40,317 nucleotides of DNA from Ectothiorhodospiraceae bacterium (GTDB lineage Bacteria > Pseudomonadota > Gammaproteobacteria > Nitrococcales > Aquisalimonadaceae), in NCBI GenBank assembly GCA_007125985.1, contig SLCE01000089.1, positions 1-40,317 of the forward strand, read 5' to 3'. This document shows positions 17,565 to 26,969 of the stretch, in pieces. Below the pieces are notes generated by a model. That model searched no databases and was not told where the DNA came from. It saw only the letters and a program-made list of their open reading frames with translations. Each line of letters begins with the position of its first letter. The stretch's first letter is position 1. The position numbers and the translations under genes were made by a program.

Positions 17565-17828
17565 TCAGGCCATTTCGCGGATGCGTTCGTTCAGTCGGCT
17601 CTTGTGACGAGCAGCCTTGTTCTGATGAATCAGGCCCTTGTTTGCGGCCCGGTCAATGACAGGCATCGCAGCAGTGTAGGCGTCTTGGGCCTTCTGCTTG
17701 TCACCCGCTTCGATGGCCTTGATCACGTTCTTGATCTGCGTGCGCATCATCGAGCGGCGAGACTTATTGTGCTGGCGCCGCTTCTCTGCCTGACGGGCAC
17801 GTTTCCGTGCGGATGGGGAATTAGCCAA
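17565..17828 (-). CDS. rpsT: 30S ribosomal protein S20
   Basis: An 87-residue, lysine- and arginine-rich protein that binds 16S r[23 protein letters not shown] is the diagnostic start, and the C-terminal [12 protein letters not shown]-type segment is present as [12 protein letters not shown]. It is transcribed away from murJ, as in most gammaproteobacteria, with its own promoter at 17874-17902 and terminator at 17514-17540. Confidence 0.98.
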   Translation of the reverse strand: MANSPSARKRARQAEKRRQHNKSRRSMMRTQIKNVIKAIEAGDKQKAQDAYTAAMPVIDRAANKGLIHQNKAARHKSRLNERIREMA

Positions 17829-17873
17829 GGCTCAACTCCTGACGTAAGTATTCGGGTTCCAGAAAGGGCACGT

Positions 17874-17902
17874 AATATCCCGATTTTGGCTGGCCCTGTC
17901 AA
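17874..17902 (-). promoter_or_regulatory. Sigma-70 promoter of rpsT
   Basis: On the minus strand a perfect TTGACA lies at 17902-17897 and GATATT at 17879-17874, separated by 17 bases. Transcription would start near 17867, about 38 bases before the rpsT ATG. Confidence 0.75.
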
Positions 17903-18018
17903 CCATTGTTGCGGGGGCCGCCATCTGTGCACCGCGCATCGTCGACAACTCGGCTGGTAGGGTATCATCCGCTTCTTTGATCGGGGGATGCGCAAGCCAT
18001 GTGGGGAGTGCGCCGGGG

Positions 18019-19599
18019 ATGAGTCTGCTGAAGTCCACCGCCGTCTTCGGCATGCTGACCATGCTGTCGCGCGTGTTGGGTCTGGTGCGGGACGTGGTGA
18101 TTGCCACAGTCTTTGGCTCCAGTGCGTCCACCGACGCCTTTTTCGTGGCCTTCAAAATCCCGAACTTTATGCGCCGCCTGTTCGCCGAAGGCGCGTTCTC
18201 CCAGGCGTTCGTACCGGTGCTGTCCGCCAGCAGGACCACCGAGAGCGAGCAGGCTGTACGCCGTCTCGTGTCCCGCGCCACCGGCACGCTGCTCGTCATT
18301 CTGCTGGTTCTCACCATCCTGGCGATTGTCGCGGCGGACTACCTGGTTTTGCTGTTTGCTCCGGGGTTTCAGGGTAATCCCGAACAGTTCGCGCTGACCG
18401 TGGATATGGTCCGGATCACCTTTCCCTACCTTCTGTTCATCTCCCTGGTTGCGGCGGCACAGGGGGTTCTGAACACGTACGGGCGATTCGGAGCGCCGGC
18501 GTTTGCTCCGGTGCTGCTGAACCTGATTCTGATCGCCAGTGCCTGGTGGTGGGCGCCGCTATTCGAGCGCCCGGTGATGGCGCTTGCCATAGGCGTATTC
18601 CTCGCCGGCGCAGCCCAACTGGCGTTCATGCTGCCGTTTCTACATAAAGTGGGAATGCTGACCTGGCCGCGCTGGGGTTGGCGGGATTCCGGTGTGCGGC
18701 GCATCATGCGGCTTATGCTGCCGGCGATCTTCGGGTCGTCCGTGGCCCAGATCAACCTGTTGCTGGATACCATCCTGGCGTCGTTCCTGATTGCCGGTTC
18801 CATCAGCTGGCTGTACTACTCGGACCGGCTGGTGGAATTTCCTCTGGGTGTGTTCGGCGTTGCGCTGGGGACGGTGATTCTGCCGCGCCTGTCCAGTGAG
18901 CACGCCGCCAAGGTGCCGGAGCGCTTCTCCCGCACGCTGGATTGGGCCCTGCGCTGGGCGGTGCTGATCGCCATTCCTGCCGCCGTGGGGCTGGCGGTGA
19001 TGGCCGGTCCGATTCTCACCACGTTGTTCCAGTACGGGGCGTTCGGTGATGACGATGCGCGCGCCGCCTCGCTGAGCCTGGTGGCCTATTCCCTGGGCTT
19101 GTTCGGTTTCATGTTGGTGAAAGTGCTGTCGCCCGGGTATTTCGCCCGGCAGGACATGGTCACGCCGGTGAAGATCGCGGCCGTGAGCATGGTGTGTAAC
19201 ATGATGATGAGTGTCACCGTGGTGCTGACACTGCGCGACACACTTTACGGCCACGCGGGCCTGGCGTTTGCCACCGGGTTGGCCGCCACCATCAACGCCG
19301 GCCTGCTGTTCCGTGGCCTTTGCCGGCGCGGAGTCTATCGCGCCGAGGCAGGCTGGGGGCGGCTGTGGCTGCAGGTGGGCCTGGCAACCGCTACTATGGC
19401 GGCCGTGCTGCTGGTCGGCGTGTCTGAACTGGATGTCTGGCTCGAGGCCGGTCTGACCCGGCGTGTTCTGGCCCTGGCCGGTTGGTTGACCCTGGCCTGT
19501 CTGGTGTACCTCGGTGTGCTGTTACTTGCCGGCCTGCGTCCCCGTCATTTGCGTGAGGCCACGGGTGGGCGCGCGCTTCCTGAAGACAATACGGACTGA
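18019..19599 (+). CDS. murJ: Lipid II flippase MurJ
   Basis: MurJ moves the peptidoglycan precursor lipid II across the inner membrane. The protein has 526 residues and about 14 membrane segments. MSLLKSTAVFGMLTMLSRVL and GLVRDVVIATVFGSSASTDA are the conserved opening, and the arginines of the transport cavity lie in FFVAFKIPNFMRRLFAEGAF. The ATG at 18019 is chosen over a TTG at 17977, because the family begins with this segment and GGGGAG stands upstream. The C-terminus carries an extra hydrophilic tail of about 20 residues. It is three bases from ribF, in the standard murJ-ribF-ileS-lspA order. Confidence 0.96.
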   Translation: MSLLKSTAVFGMLTMLSRVLGLVRDVVIATVFGSSASTDAFFVAFKIPNFMRRLFAEGAFSQAFVPVLSASRTTESEQAVRRLVSRATGTLLVILLVLTILAIVAADYLVLLFAPGFQGNPEQFALTVDMVRITFPYLLFISLVAAAQGVLNTYGRFGAPAFAPVLLNLILIASAWWWAPLFERPVMALAIGVFLAGAAQLAFMLPFLHKVGMLTWPRWGWRDSGVRRIMRLMLPAIFGSSVAQINLLLDTILASFLIAGSISWLYYSDRLVEFPLGVFGVALGTVILPRLSSEHAAKVPERFSRTLDWALRWAVLIAIPAAVGLAVMAGPILTTLFQYGAFGDDDARAASLSLVAYSLGLFGFMLVKVLSPGYFARQDMVTPVKIAAVSMVCNMMMSVTVVLTLRDTLYGHAGLAFATGLAATINAGLLFRGLCRRGVYRAEAGWGRLWLQVGLATATMAAVLLVGVSELDVWLEAGLTRRVLALAGWLTLACLVYLGVLLLAGLRPRHLREATGGRALPEDNTD

Positions 19600-19602
19600 G
19601 CA

Positions 19603-20532
19603 ATGCAACTGATTCGCGGCATCCACAACATACGCCCTGACCATCGCGGCTGTGTGGCAACCATCGGTAATTTCGACGGTGTGCACCTGGGGCACCGTGC
19701 CATGCTTGAGCGCCTGCGTGGTCGTGCGGACCGGGCTGGATTGCCAGCCACGGTGATCAGTTTTGAGCCGCACCCCCGCGAATTCTTTGCGCCGGAGCAG
19801 GCACCGAGCCGGCTGTCATCGTTGCGTGACAAGACCAGGCTGCTGGCGGAGGCGGGGGTTGACCGCTTCGTCTGTCTGCACTTCAACAGGGAACTGGCGG
19901 GCATGGAGCCGGATGCGTTCGTGGATGATCTACTGATCGGGCGCCTGGGCATTCGTTATCTGCTGGTGGGGGATGATTTCCGCTTCGGTCGCCAGCGGCG
20001 GGGTGACCATGCGCTGCTGCAGGCTGCCTCGCAGCGGCACGGTTTCACGCTGGATGACACGCCTACGGTGAGTCTGGATGGAGAACGGGTGAGTAGCACG
20101 CGCGTGCGCCAGGCACTGGAATACGGAGATCTGGAACTGGCGGAGCGGCTGCTCGGCCAGCCCTACAGCGTCTCGGGCCGGGTGATCCATGGCGACCGAA
20201 TCGGCCGGGAACTGGGTTGCCCCACCGCCAATATCGCTATCCATCACCGGCCGCCCATGGACGGTGTCGCTGTGGTGGAGGCTGCTATTGATGATGGTGC
20301 GGCACTACCAGCGGTGGCCAGCGTGGGCACGCGGCCCACGGTAAACGGTACGCGCCCCCTGTGTGAGGTGCATCTGCTGGATTGGGCAGGCGATCTCTAC
20401 GGGCGCCGCCTGACCGTACGGTTTCTGCACTGGCTGCGCGGCCAGGAACACTACCCGGGTCTGGAGCAGTTGCAGCGGCAGATTGCCACGGATGTGGACG
20501 ATGCCAGGCGCTGGTTCGACGCGCGCAGGTGA
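19603..20532 (+). CDS. ribF: Bifunctional riboflavin kinase / FAD synthetase
   Basis: RibF converts riboflavin to FMN and then to FAD. The 309-residue protein has an N-terminal nucleotidyltransferase domain with IGNFDGVHLGH near residue 24 and SSTRVRQALEYGD near 165. A C-terminal kinase domain follows with GRELGCPTANI near 205 and a VGTRPTVNG-type segment. It starts three bases after murJ. The 124-base gap to ileS has no recognised site apart from an isolated TTGACG. Confidence 0.96.
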   Translation: MQLIRGIHNIRPDHRGCVATIGNFDGVHLGHRAMLERLRGRADRAGLPATVISFEPHPREFFAPEQAPSRLSSLRDKTRLLAEAGVDRFVCLHFNRELAGMEPDAFVDDLLIGRLGIRYLLVGDDFRFGRQRRGDHALLQAASQRHGFTLDDTPTVSLDGERVSSTRVRQALEYGDLELAERLLGQPYSVSGRVIHGDRIGRELGCPTANIAIHHRPPMDGVAVVEAAIDDGAALPAVASVGTRPTVNGTRPLCEVHLLDWAGDLYGRRLTVRFLHWLRGQEHYPGLEQLQRQIATDVDDARRWFDARR

Positions 20533-20656
20533 TTGAATATCCAGTCAGAGCACAAGTTCTGTTAAGCTGGGGGGCTTTGACGGGACAGTTCCTTTTTGCC
20601 CTGATCGGGGCGTTCATCGCATGACTCAGTGCAGCTAACGCAGGCAGACGGCGACC

Positions 20657-23497
20657 GTGAGCGACTACAAGCACACTCTGAATCTACCCAAGACCGATTT
20701 CCCCATGCGTGCCAACCTGGCCAAGCGCGAGCCGGAACGGCTGCAGCGCTGGTACCGGGAGGATATCTACGGTCAGATTCGCCGCGCGCGGGCCGGCCGC
20801 GACACCTTCATCCTGCACGACGGTCCCCCGTATGCGAACGGTGATATTCACATCGGCCATGCGGTCAACAAAATCATCAAGGACATCATCGTCAAGTCCC
20901 GCACCCTGGATGGTTACGATGCCCCCTATGTGCCAGGCTGGGACTGCCATGGCCTTCCCATCGAGCAGAAGCTGGAGCAGGAGATCGGCAAGCCGGGCGA
21001 GAAGGTCAGTGAGCGGGAGTTCCGCGATGCCTGTCGTGGTTTCGCGCAGAAGCAGATCGACGGGCAACGGGAGGATTTCAAGCGCCTGGGTGTGTTCGGG
21101 GACTGGGATGACCCGTACCTCACCATGAACCCGGTGACCGAGGCCAATATCCTGCGCGCCCTGGGGCGTATCCATGCCAATGGTCATCTCACCCGTGGCT
21201 TCAAGCCGGTGCACTGGTGCACCGACTGCCGCTCGGCCCTGGCCGAGGCGGAAGTGGAATACCACGATCAGACGTCGCCGGCGATCGATGTGCGCTACCC
21301 GGTGGTGGATGTGGCGGATTTCGCCGCCCGCATCGGCGTTGATGCAGGGGAACTGGACGGCCTGCGCGTCTCCGTTCCCATCTGGACCACCACGCCCTGG
21401 ACGCTGCCCGCCAGCCTTGCGGTGACCCTGCATCCGGAGCTGCACTATCGGGTGCTGCGTGCCTCCGGTGAGGTTGGCGAGGAAATCCTGGTGCTGGTGG
21501 ACGGTTTGGACCAGTCAGCCCTGGCGCGCTATGGCCTGACGGAACAGGCCGAGTTGGCCTGCGTCGCTGGCGCCCGGCTGGAGCGTCTGACTCTGCAGCA
21601 CCCGTTTCTGGATGAGCGTCAGGTTCCGGTGATCCTGGGCGAGCATGTGACCACCGAAACCGGCACCGGCGCCGTGCACACCGCGCCCGGACACGGGCAG
21701 GACGACTACATTGTGGGCCAGCGGTATGGTCTGGAAGTGGAAAACCCGGTGGGTGGTGACGGCCACTTTCTGCCCGGCACGCCCTTCGTCGAAGGCCAGT
21801 TTGTGCGCAAGGCCAACAAGACCCTCCCCAGACTGCTCGGCGAACGGGGTATGTTGCTGGCGCATGAGGACTATCACCACAGCTATCCTTGCTGCTGGCG
21901 GCACAAATCGCCCATCATCTTCCGGGCTACGCCGCAATGGTTTATCAACCTGGAGCAGCACGGGCTGCGCGAGACGGCACTGAGCGCCATCCAGCAGGTG
22001 ACATTTACCCCGGCCTGGGGGCAGGCCCGGATCGACGGGATGGTCCGCAACCGCCCGGACTGGTGCATCTCCCGGCAGCGGGTCTGGGGTGTACCCATCG
22101 CGCTGTTCGTGGACAAGCGCAGCGGTGAACCCCATCCGCGCACCCAGGAGCTGATCGAGCAGGTGGCCCAGCGGATGGAGCAGGACGGCATCGACGCGTG
22201 GTCCGATCTCGAGCCGGCGGAGCTGCTGGGCGACGAAGCGGCGCAGTACGAGAAGGTTACCGACATCCTCGACGTGTGGTTCGATTCCGGGACCACTCAC
22301 ATGACCGTGCTGGAATCCGATCCGCGGCTGCAGGTGCCGGCGGATCTCTACCTGGAGGGCTCGGATCAGCACCGTGGCTGGTTCCAGTCCTCGCTGCTGA
22401 CCTCCTCCGCCATCCGTGGTGGCGCGCCTTACCGGGGCGTGCTGACTCATGGCTTCACGGTGGACGCCAAGGGTCACAAGATGTCCAAGTCGCTGGGCAA
22501 TGTGGTGGCGCCGCAGGAAGTGATGAACAAGCTGGGCGCGGATGTACTGCGCCTGTGGGTGGCCTCCACCGACTACAGTGGTGAGATGGCGGTATCGGAC
22601 GACATTCTCAGTCGCACCGCTGATGCCTACCGTCGCATGCGCAACACGGCACGCTTTCTGCTGGCCAACCTCAACGGCTTTGATCCGGCCCGCCACATGG
22701 TGGCGCCCAAGGATATGCTGCCCTTCGACCGCTGGGCCGTGGATCGCGCCTTGCAGGTGCAGCAGGATGTCTGCCGCGCCTACGATGCCTATGAGTTTCA
22801 CCGCATCTACCACCGCATCCACAACTTCTGCGCGGTGGACATGGGCAGCCTGTACCTGGATGTCATCAAGGACCGGCAGTACACCACGCCGGCGGACAGC
22901 CTGGCCCGGCGCTCCTGTCAGACCGCCATGTACCACATTGTCGAGGCGTTGGTGCGCTGGCTGGCGCCCATTCTCAGCTTCACCGCCGACGAGATCTGGG
23001 AGCACATGCCCGGAGACCGTGACGGCTCTGTGTTCGCGGCTGAGTGGTACCAGGGTCTGTTCCCGCTGGCGTCCGGTGAGGCGTTCGACCGCGCTTTCTG
23101 GGATCAGGTTGTCGCGGTGCGCGAGGCGGTCATGCGGGAACTGGAAAAGCTGCGGGCGGCGGACCAACTGGGCGGCTCGTTGGAGGCCGAGGTGGACCTT
23201 TACTGCTCGCCAGCCCTGCTGGAGAAGCTCGGGCGCCTCGGTGATGAACTGCGCTTCCTGCTCATCACCTCGGCGGCGCGTCTGCATCCGGCGGATGCAC
23301 GGCCGGCGGAGGCCACACCGGTGGAACTGGATGGCGGCGAGGCCGTGGCGATTGCCGCGCGCCGCTCAAGCCATGCCAAGTGCCCGCGCTGCTGGCATCG
23401 TCGTGAGGATGTGGGTGTCAACGCTGAGCACCCGGAACTGTGCGGCCGCTGCGTGGAGAACATCTCCGCTGGCGGCGAACAGCGTCAGGTGGCCTGA
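20657..23497 (+). CDS. ileS: Isoleucyl-tRNA synthetase
   Basis: A class I aminoacyl-tRNA synthetase of 946 residues. The HIGH-type motif is DIHIGH near residue 70 in [20 protein letters not shown]. The editing domain lies in the middle with [13 protein letters not shown], and KMSKS is at about 608 in [12 protein letters not shown]-terminal zinc finger has CPRC and CGRC (about 910-932). This is the bacterial, mupirocin-sensitive type. The start is GTG at 20657; no ATG stands near the conserved N-terminus [20 protein letters not shown]. It is followed by lspA after 20 bases. Confidence 0.97.
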   Translation: MSDYKHTLNLPKTDFPMRANLAKREPERLQRWYREDIYGQIRRARAGRDTFILHDGPPYANGDIHIGHAVNKIIKDIIVKSRTLDGYDAPYVPGWDCHGLPIEQKLEQEIGKPGEKVSEREFRDACRGFAQKQIDGQREDFKRLGVFGDWDDPYLTMNPVTEANILRALGRIHANGHLTRGFKPVHWCTDCRSALAEAEVEYHDQTSPAIDVRYPVVDVADFAARIGVDAGELDGLRVSVPIWTTTPWTLPASLAVTLHPELHYRVLRASGEVGEEILVLVDGLDQSALARYGLTEQAELACVAGARLERLTLQHPFLDERQVPVILGEHVTTETGTGAVHTAPGHGQDDYIVGQRYGLEVENPVGGDGHFLPGTPFVEGQFVRKANKTLPRLLGERGMLLAHEDYHHSYPCCWRHKSPIIFRATPQWFINLEQHGLRETALSAIQQVTFTPAWGQARIDGMVRNRPDWCISRQRVWGVPIALFVDKRSGEPHPRTQELIEQVAQRMEQDGIDAWSDLEPAELLGDEAAQYEKVTDILDVWFDSGTTHMTVLESDPRLQVPADLYLEGSDQHRGWFQSSLLTSSAIRGGAPYRGVLTHGFTVDAKGHKMSKSLGNVVAPQEVMNKLGADVLRLWVASTDYSGEMAVSDDILSRTADAYRRMRNTARFLLANLNGFDPARHMVAPKDMLPFDRWAVDRALQVQQDVCRAYDAYEFHRIYHRIHNFCAVDMGSLYLDVIKDRQYTTPADSLARRSCQTAMYHIVEALVRWLAPILSFTADEIWEHMPGDRDGSVFAAEWYQGLFPLASGEAFDRAFWDQVVAVREAVMRELEKLRAADQLGGSLEAEVDLYCSPALLEKLGRLGDELRFLLITSAARLHPADARPAEATPVELDGGEAVAIAARRSSHAKCPRCWHRREDVGVNAEHPELCGRCVENISAGGEQRQVA

Positions 23498-23517
23498 GCG
23501 GCCACGGAGCAGAACTG

Positions 23518-24045
23518 ATGCCGGAATCCGATGGAGCAGGGCAAGTGCGGAAGGGCACGCGGGAACACTGGATTGCGGTGCCCTGGCCGGCCATCGCCCT
23601 GTCTGTGCTGATGCTGGATCAGGTCACCAAGGTGCTGGCGGAGCGCACGCTGGACTATCTGGTGCCCGTGCCTCTGTTGCCGGTACTGAATCTGACCTTG
23701 AGTTACAACCCGGGGGCCGCGTTCAGCTTCCTCGGAGACGCTTCGGGTTGGCAGCGCTGGTTGTTCAGCGGCTTTGCTGTGGCCATCAGCGTGTTTCTCG
23801 TGGCCTGGTTGCGGCGCCTGCCCGCCGGCGAGCGCTGGATGACCTGGAGTCTGTCCCTGTTGCTGGGCGGTGCCCTGGGCAATCTGGTGGATCGGCTGAT
23901 TCACGGACATGTCATTGATTTCATTCATGTGTACTATGATCGCTGGCATTACCCGATCTTCAATGTGGCCGACATCGCCATTACCGTGGGTGTGGGGATG
24001 ATTCTGTTCCACGCCTTCGTGCTGGAAAAGCGCCAGGGCCGTTGA
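23518..24045 (+). CDS. lspA: Lipoprotein signal peptidase (signal peptidase II)
   Basis: LspA removes the signal peptide of diacylglyceryl-prolipoproteins in the inner membrane. The 175-residue protein has four membrane segments. The catalytic aspartates are Asp134 in [10 protein letters not shown] and Asp152 in FNVADI, and [12 protein letters not shown] carries the conserved Asn. The ATG at 23518 has GGAG upstream; the longer frame starting inside ileS is rejected. The N-terminal polar stretch of about 18 residues is longer than usual. Confidence 0.96.
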   Translation: MPESDGAGQVRKGTREHWIAVPWPAIALSVLMLDQVTKVLAERTLDYLVPVPLLPVLNLTLSYNPGAAFSFLGDASGWQRWLFSGFAVAISVFLVAWLRRLPAGERWMTWSLSLLLGGALGNLVDRLIHGHVIDFIHVYYDRWHYPIFNVADIAITVGVGMILFHAFVLEKRQGR

Positions 24046-24130
24046 ACGTACACGGGCCTACGAGGTCTTCACAGCCAGCACCCGTGCCCCACATACTGGG
24101 CGATCCAATGTATTTTCTGCGAGGACTGCC

Positions 24131-25108
24131 ATGCCCCGCATCCTGCTAGCCAATCCCCGCGGTTTCTGTGCCGGGGTTGATCGGGCCATCACCATTGTTG
24201 AGCGGGCGCTGGATCTGTTCGGTGCGCCGATCCATGTCCGGCACGAGGTCGTCCATAACCGGCATGTGGTGGACGGACTTCGGGCCAAGGGCGCGGTTTT
24301 TGTCGAGGAACTGGACGAGGTACCGGACGGCGCCACCGTCATCTTCAGTGCCCATGGCGTCTCCCAGGCCGTCCGCGCCGAGGCTGATCGACGGGGTTTG
24401 CGGGTTTTCGACGCCACCTGCCCGCTGGTGACCAAGGTCCACCTGGAGGTGGAGAAGCACGCCCGGGAAGGTCGCGAAGTGGTGCTCATCGGCCACGCAG
24501 GCCACCCGGAAGTGGAAGGCACCATCGGTCAGTATGTGGGCCGCGGTGCGGAGCGCGGCGCCATCTATCTGGTGGAGTCGCCGGAGGATGTGGCGCGGTT
24601 GGAGGTGGGTGACCCGGAGCATCTCGCCCATGTCAGCCAGACCACCCTGTCCATGGATGACACGGCCCGTGTGATCGATGCGTTGCGGGCACGTTTCCCT
24701 GCCATCCAGGGGCCGCGCAAGGACGATATCTGCTACGCCACCCAGAACCGCCAGGATGCCGTCAAGGTCATGGCCGGACAGGTGCAACTGATGCTGGTAG
24801 TGGGGGCACGGAACAGTTCCAATTCCCAGCGCCTGCAGGAACTGGCGGAGCGTATGGGCGTGGCAGCGCATCTGATTGATGATGCCAGCATGCTGGACAG
24901 AAACTGGCTGGACGGCGTTGAGACCATTGGCGTCACCGCCGGCGCCTCCGCCCCGGAGGAACTGGTGCGGGACGTCATTCAGCAACTCACTGCCTGGGGT
25001 GCCGAGCCCCCCAGTGAAATGCAGGGTCGGGAGGAAAAAGTGGTTTTCTCCCTTCCCCGGGACCTGGTCCGCGCCGCCCGCGACGAACAGCCATCCCGGA
25101 CCGCCTAA
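24131..25108 (+). CDS. ispH: 4-hydroxy-3-methylbut-2-enyl diphosphate reductase
   Basis: IspH is the last enzyme of the non-mevalonate isoprenoid pathway; it makes IPP and DMAPP with an iron-sulfur cluster. The three cluster cysteines are Cys13 in [11 protein letters not shown], Cys97 in [11 protein letters not shown] and Cys201 in [11 protein letters not shown]. The length of 325 is normal. It lies 85 bases after lspA. The fkpB/slpA gene that separates lspA and ispH in many relatives is absent. Its 3' end converges with trhO across 92 bases that hold no clear terminator. Confidence 0.97.
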   Translation: MPRILLANPRGFCAGVDRAITIVERALDLFGAPIHVRHEVVHNRHVVDGLRAKGAVFVEELDEVPDGATVIFSAHGVSQAVRAEADRRGLRVFDATCPLVTKVHLEVEKHAREGREVVLIGHAGHPEVEGTIGQYVGRGAERGAIYLVESPEDVARLEVGDPEHLAHVSQTTLSMDDTARVIDALRARFPAIQGPRKDDICYATQNRQDAVKVMAGQVQLMLVVGARNSSNSQRLQELAERMGVAAHLIDDASMLDRNWLDGVETIGVTAGASAPEELVRDVIQQLTAWGAEPPSEMQGREEKVVFSLPRDLVRAARDEQPSRTA

Positions 25109-25200
25109 ACCAGTCACGACGGCTGTGACGGCATGATACGGGTACCGCCCGCAAGGCCGGCACTTCTTGCAAGCCGTAAGGGGCGAGCCGCCGGTTTTGT

Positions 25201-26085
25201 TCAACCGCCGCCGGCGTTATGATCCTGGCGGCGCTTCTCCGCCAGCCTGGCGCGACGCTCGGGGGTGAGTCGGTGGTGGCAGCGCGGGCAGCACAAACCG
25301 GGCTCGAAGTGTTCGTGCGCCTCGTCACCGGGCTGCAGGGGTTCGCCACAACCCAGGCAAAGCTGGTGCGAGCCGTCCTGATTGCCGTGGGCCACGGTGA
25401 CCCGGTCGTCGAAGACGAAACACTCCCCATCCCACTGACTGCGCTCCGGCGGAACCTCCTCCAGATAACGCAGAATGCCGCCTTCCAGTTGGAACACCTC
25501 CGGAAAGCCTTCCTCCAGCATGAAGGCCGTCGCCTTCTCGCAACGGATGCCACCGGTGCAGTACATGGCGATCCGCCGATGCCGTTGCGGGTCCAGTTGC
25601 TCCCGCACCCAGTCCGGAAAGTGTCGGAAGCTCTCCGTGTCCGGGCTCACCGCGCCGCGAAAGCGCCCCACGGAAACCTCATAGCGGTTGCGCGTGTCTA
25701 TAACCAGGGTTTCTGGGTCCTCCAGCAGGGCATCCCATGCGTCAGGCGGCACGTGCTTGCCGGTGGTCGCGGCAGGATCCAGGTCCGGGCGGCCCAGGGT
25801 CACGATCTCGCGTTTCAGGCGCACCCGCAGTTTGCGGAAAGGGGAGCGTGCGGTCTCCGACCAGCGCGGCCGGATGTCGCAGAACCGGGCGTCTTCCCGC
25901 AGCCAGGCAATAAATGTCTCCAATTGCCGGTGTGGGCCGACCAGCGTGGCGTTGATACCCTCCGCGGCCAGCAGCACGGTGCCCTTCAGCCCCAGTGCGA
26001 GGCAGCGGTCGCGGATGGCCTGCCGGAGCTCTGGCAAGTCCTGCAGGCGCACGAAGCGGTAGAATGTGGTGACGCTGGTGGTCAT
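25201..26085 (-). CDS. trhO: tRNA uridine-34 hydroxylase TrhO (rhodanese domain, YceA family)
   Basis: TrhO makes 5-hydroxyuridine at the wobble position of certain tRNAs. From the ATG at 26085 it has 294 residues. An acylphosphatase-like N-terminal domain contains GTVLLAAEGINATLVG, and a rhodanese domain has LVIDTRNRYEVSVGRF and the active loop CTGGIRC. A C-terminal part carries CLGC and CCPRC, probably binding zinc. The annotated start is chosen because MTTSVTTFYRFVRL is the family opening; a frame from 26199 would overlap the next gene on the other strand. It is divergent from the zinc-ribbon gene, with 33 bases between starts. Confidence 0.93.
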   Translation of the reverse strand: MTTSVTTFYRFVRLQDLPELRQAIRDRCLALGLKGTVLLAAEGINATLVGPHRQLETFIAWLREDARFCDIRPRWSETARSPFRKLRVRLKREIVTLGRPDLDPAATTGKHVPPDAWDALLEDPETLVIDTRNRYEVSVGRFRGAVSPDTESFRHFPDWVREQLDPQRHRRIAMYCTGGIRCEKATAFMLEEGFPEVFQLEGGILRYLEEVPPERSQWDGECFVFDDRVTVAHGNQDGSHQLCLGCGEPLQPGDEAHEHFEPGLCCPRCHHRLTPERRARLAEKRRQDHNAGGG

Positions 26086-26118
26086 GCTGTCATCGAGTCT
26101 GGCTGAAAAGAGGGCATT

Positions 26119-26304
26119 ATGGGCGATGTGGTGCCGTTCCGAAAACCGGACCGGAAGCGCAAATCCGAGGGCAAGACCCTGTGTCGGCACGGCCTGCACA
26201 AATGGAAGGCGGCCGGTGAAACCCGCTTCGACGTCAAGCAGGGCAAGCTGGTGACCCTGTACCGCTGTGCCCGCTGCGGCAAGGAGACAACAGCGCTGAC
26301 ATGA
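26119..26304 (+). CDS. Small zinc-ribbon-like protein, first gene of the ABC operon
   Basis: A basic protein of 61 residues that I do not recognise as a named gene. It opens with [19 protein letters not shown], then has Cys22, His24 and His27 in LCRHGLHKW and Cys50 and Cys53 in YRCARCGKE. This spacing would bind one zinc in a short ribbon. It is taken as a real gene because its stop overlaps the ATG of the ABC ATPase in ATGA, and because cysteine/histidine placement of this kind is unlikely by chance. There is no signal peptide, so it is cytoplasmic. Its role is unknown. Confidence 0.75.
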   Translation: MGDVVPFRKPDRKRKSEGKTLCRHGLHKWKAAGETRFDVKQGKLVTLYRCARCGKETTALT

Positions 26305-26969
26305 TTCACCTGCGCAGTCTGGACAAACGCTACCGGGAAGGCGGGCGGGACCGGGTGGTGCTGCACGATTTCAGCCTGGATGTGGCCGAAGGGGAGCGCC
26401 TGGCGTTGGTGGGGCGCAGCGGCGCCGGCAAATCCACGCTACTGAACATGATCAGCGGCATGGACAGCCCGGATGCGGGTGACGTCAACGTGGGCGGCGC
26501 CCGGGTGGACCGCCTGAGTGAACGTGACCGCACCCTGTTCCGCCGCCGCCACATCGGCTTTGTGTTTCAGTTCTTCAACCTGATTCCCACGTTGACCGTC
26601 CTGGAAAATCTGCTGCTGCCGCTGCAACTGCTGGGGCAGGGCGGGGCCGAGGCCCGAGGCCGCGCCGCCAAGCTGCTCCAGCAGGTCGGTCTGGCAGACC
26701 GGGGCGCCAGCTTTCCCGAACAGCTCTCCGGTGGCGAACAACAGCGCGTGGCCATCGCCCGGGCACTGATTCACCGTCCCCGAGTACTGCTGGCCGATGA
26801 GCCCACCGGCACCCTGGACGAGGAAACCGGCGCGCAGGTGCTTGCGCTGCTGGACGAGCTCACCGCCGCCTATCACATGACCGTGGTCATGGTCACCCAC
26901 AGCCCCGAGGTTGCAGCCCGTATGGACCGGGTAATCCGGCTTGTGGATGGCCGCCCCGTGGAGGCCTGA
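26301..26969 (+). CDS. ABC transporter ATP-binding protein (LolD/MacB/AttE class)
   Basis: A 222-residue ATPase of the type VII (MacB/LolD) ABC class. Walker A is GRSGAGKST near residue 38, the Q-loop is in [19 protein letters not shown], the signature is LSGGEQQRV, Walker B is VLLADEPTG and the H-loop is VMVTHS. It overlaps the zinc-ribbon gene by four bases and the permease by one base (TGATG), so the three are translationally coupled. This class moves lipoproteins, peptides or lipids by mechanotransmission rather than carrying solutes through a pore. With the AttH-like protein downstream, AttE is the closest named relative. Confidence 0.92.
   Translation: MIHLRSLDKRYREGGRDRVVLHDFSLDVAEGERLALVGRSGAGKSTLLNMISGMDSPDAGDVNVGGARVDRLSERDRTLFRRRHIGFVFQFFNLIPTLTVLENLLLPLQLLGQGGAEARGRAAKLLQQVGLADRGASFPEQLSGGEQQRVAIARALIHRPRVLLADEPTGTLDEETGAQVLALLDELTAAYHMTVVMVTHSPEVAARMDRVIRLVDGRPVEA

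Noticed and set aside
21515-23287. 590-residue open frame on the minus strand inside ileS
   Set aside because: It is fully antisense to ileS, whose motifs are all intact. Long antisense frames are expected from GC-rich codon use, and the translation resembles no protein.
22542-23918. 458-residue plus-strand frame across ileS and lspA
   Set aside because: Both real genes in the other frame have complete catalytic motifs. This frame is rich in Arg, Cys, Trp and Ser, typical of a shifted GC-rich frame.
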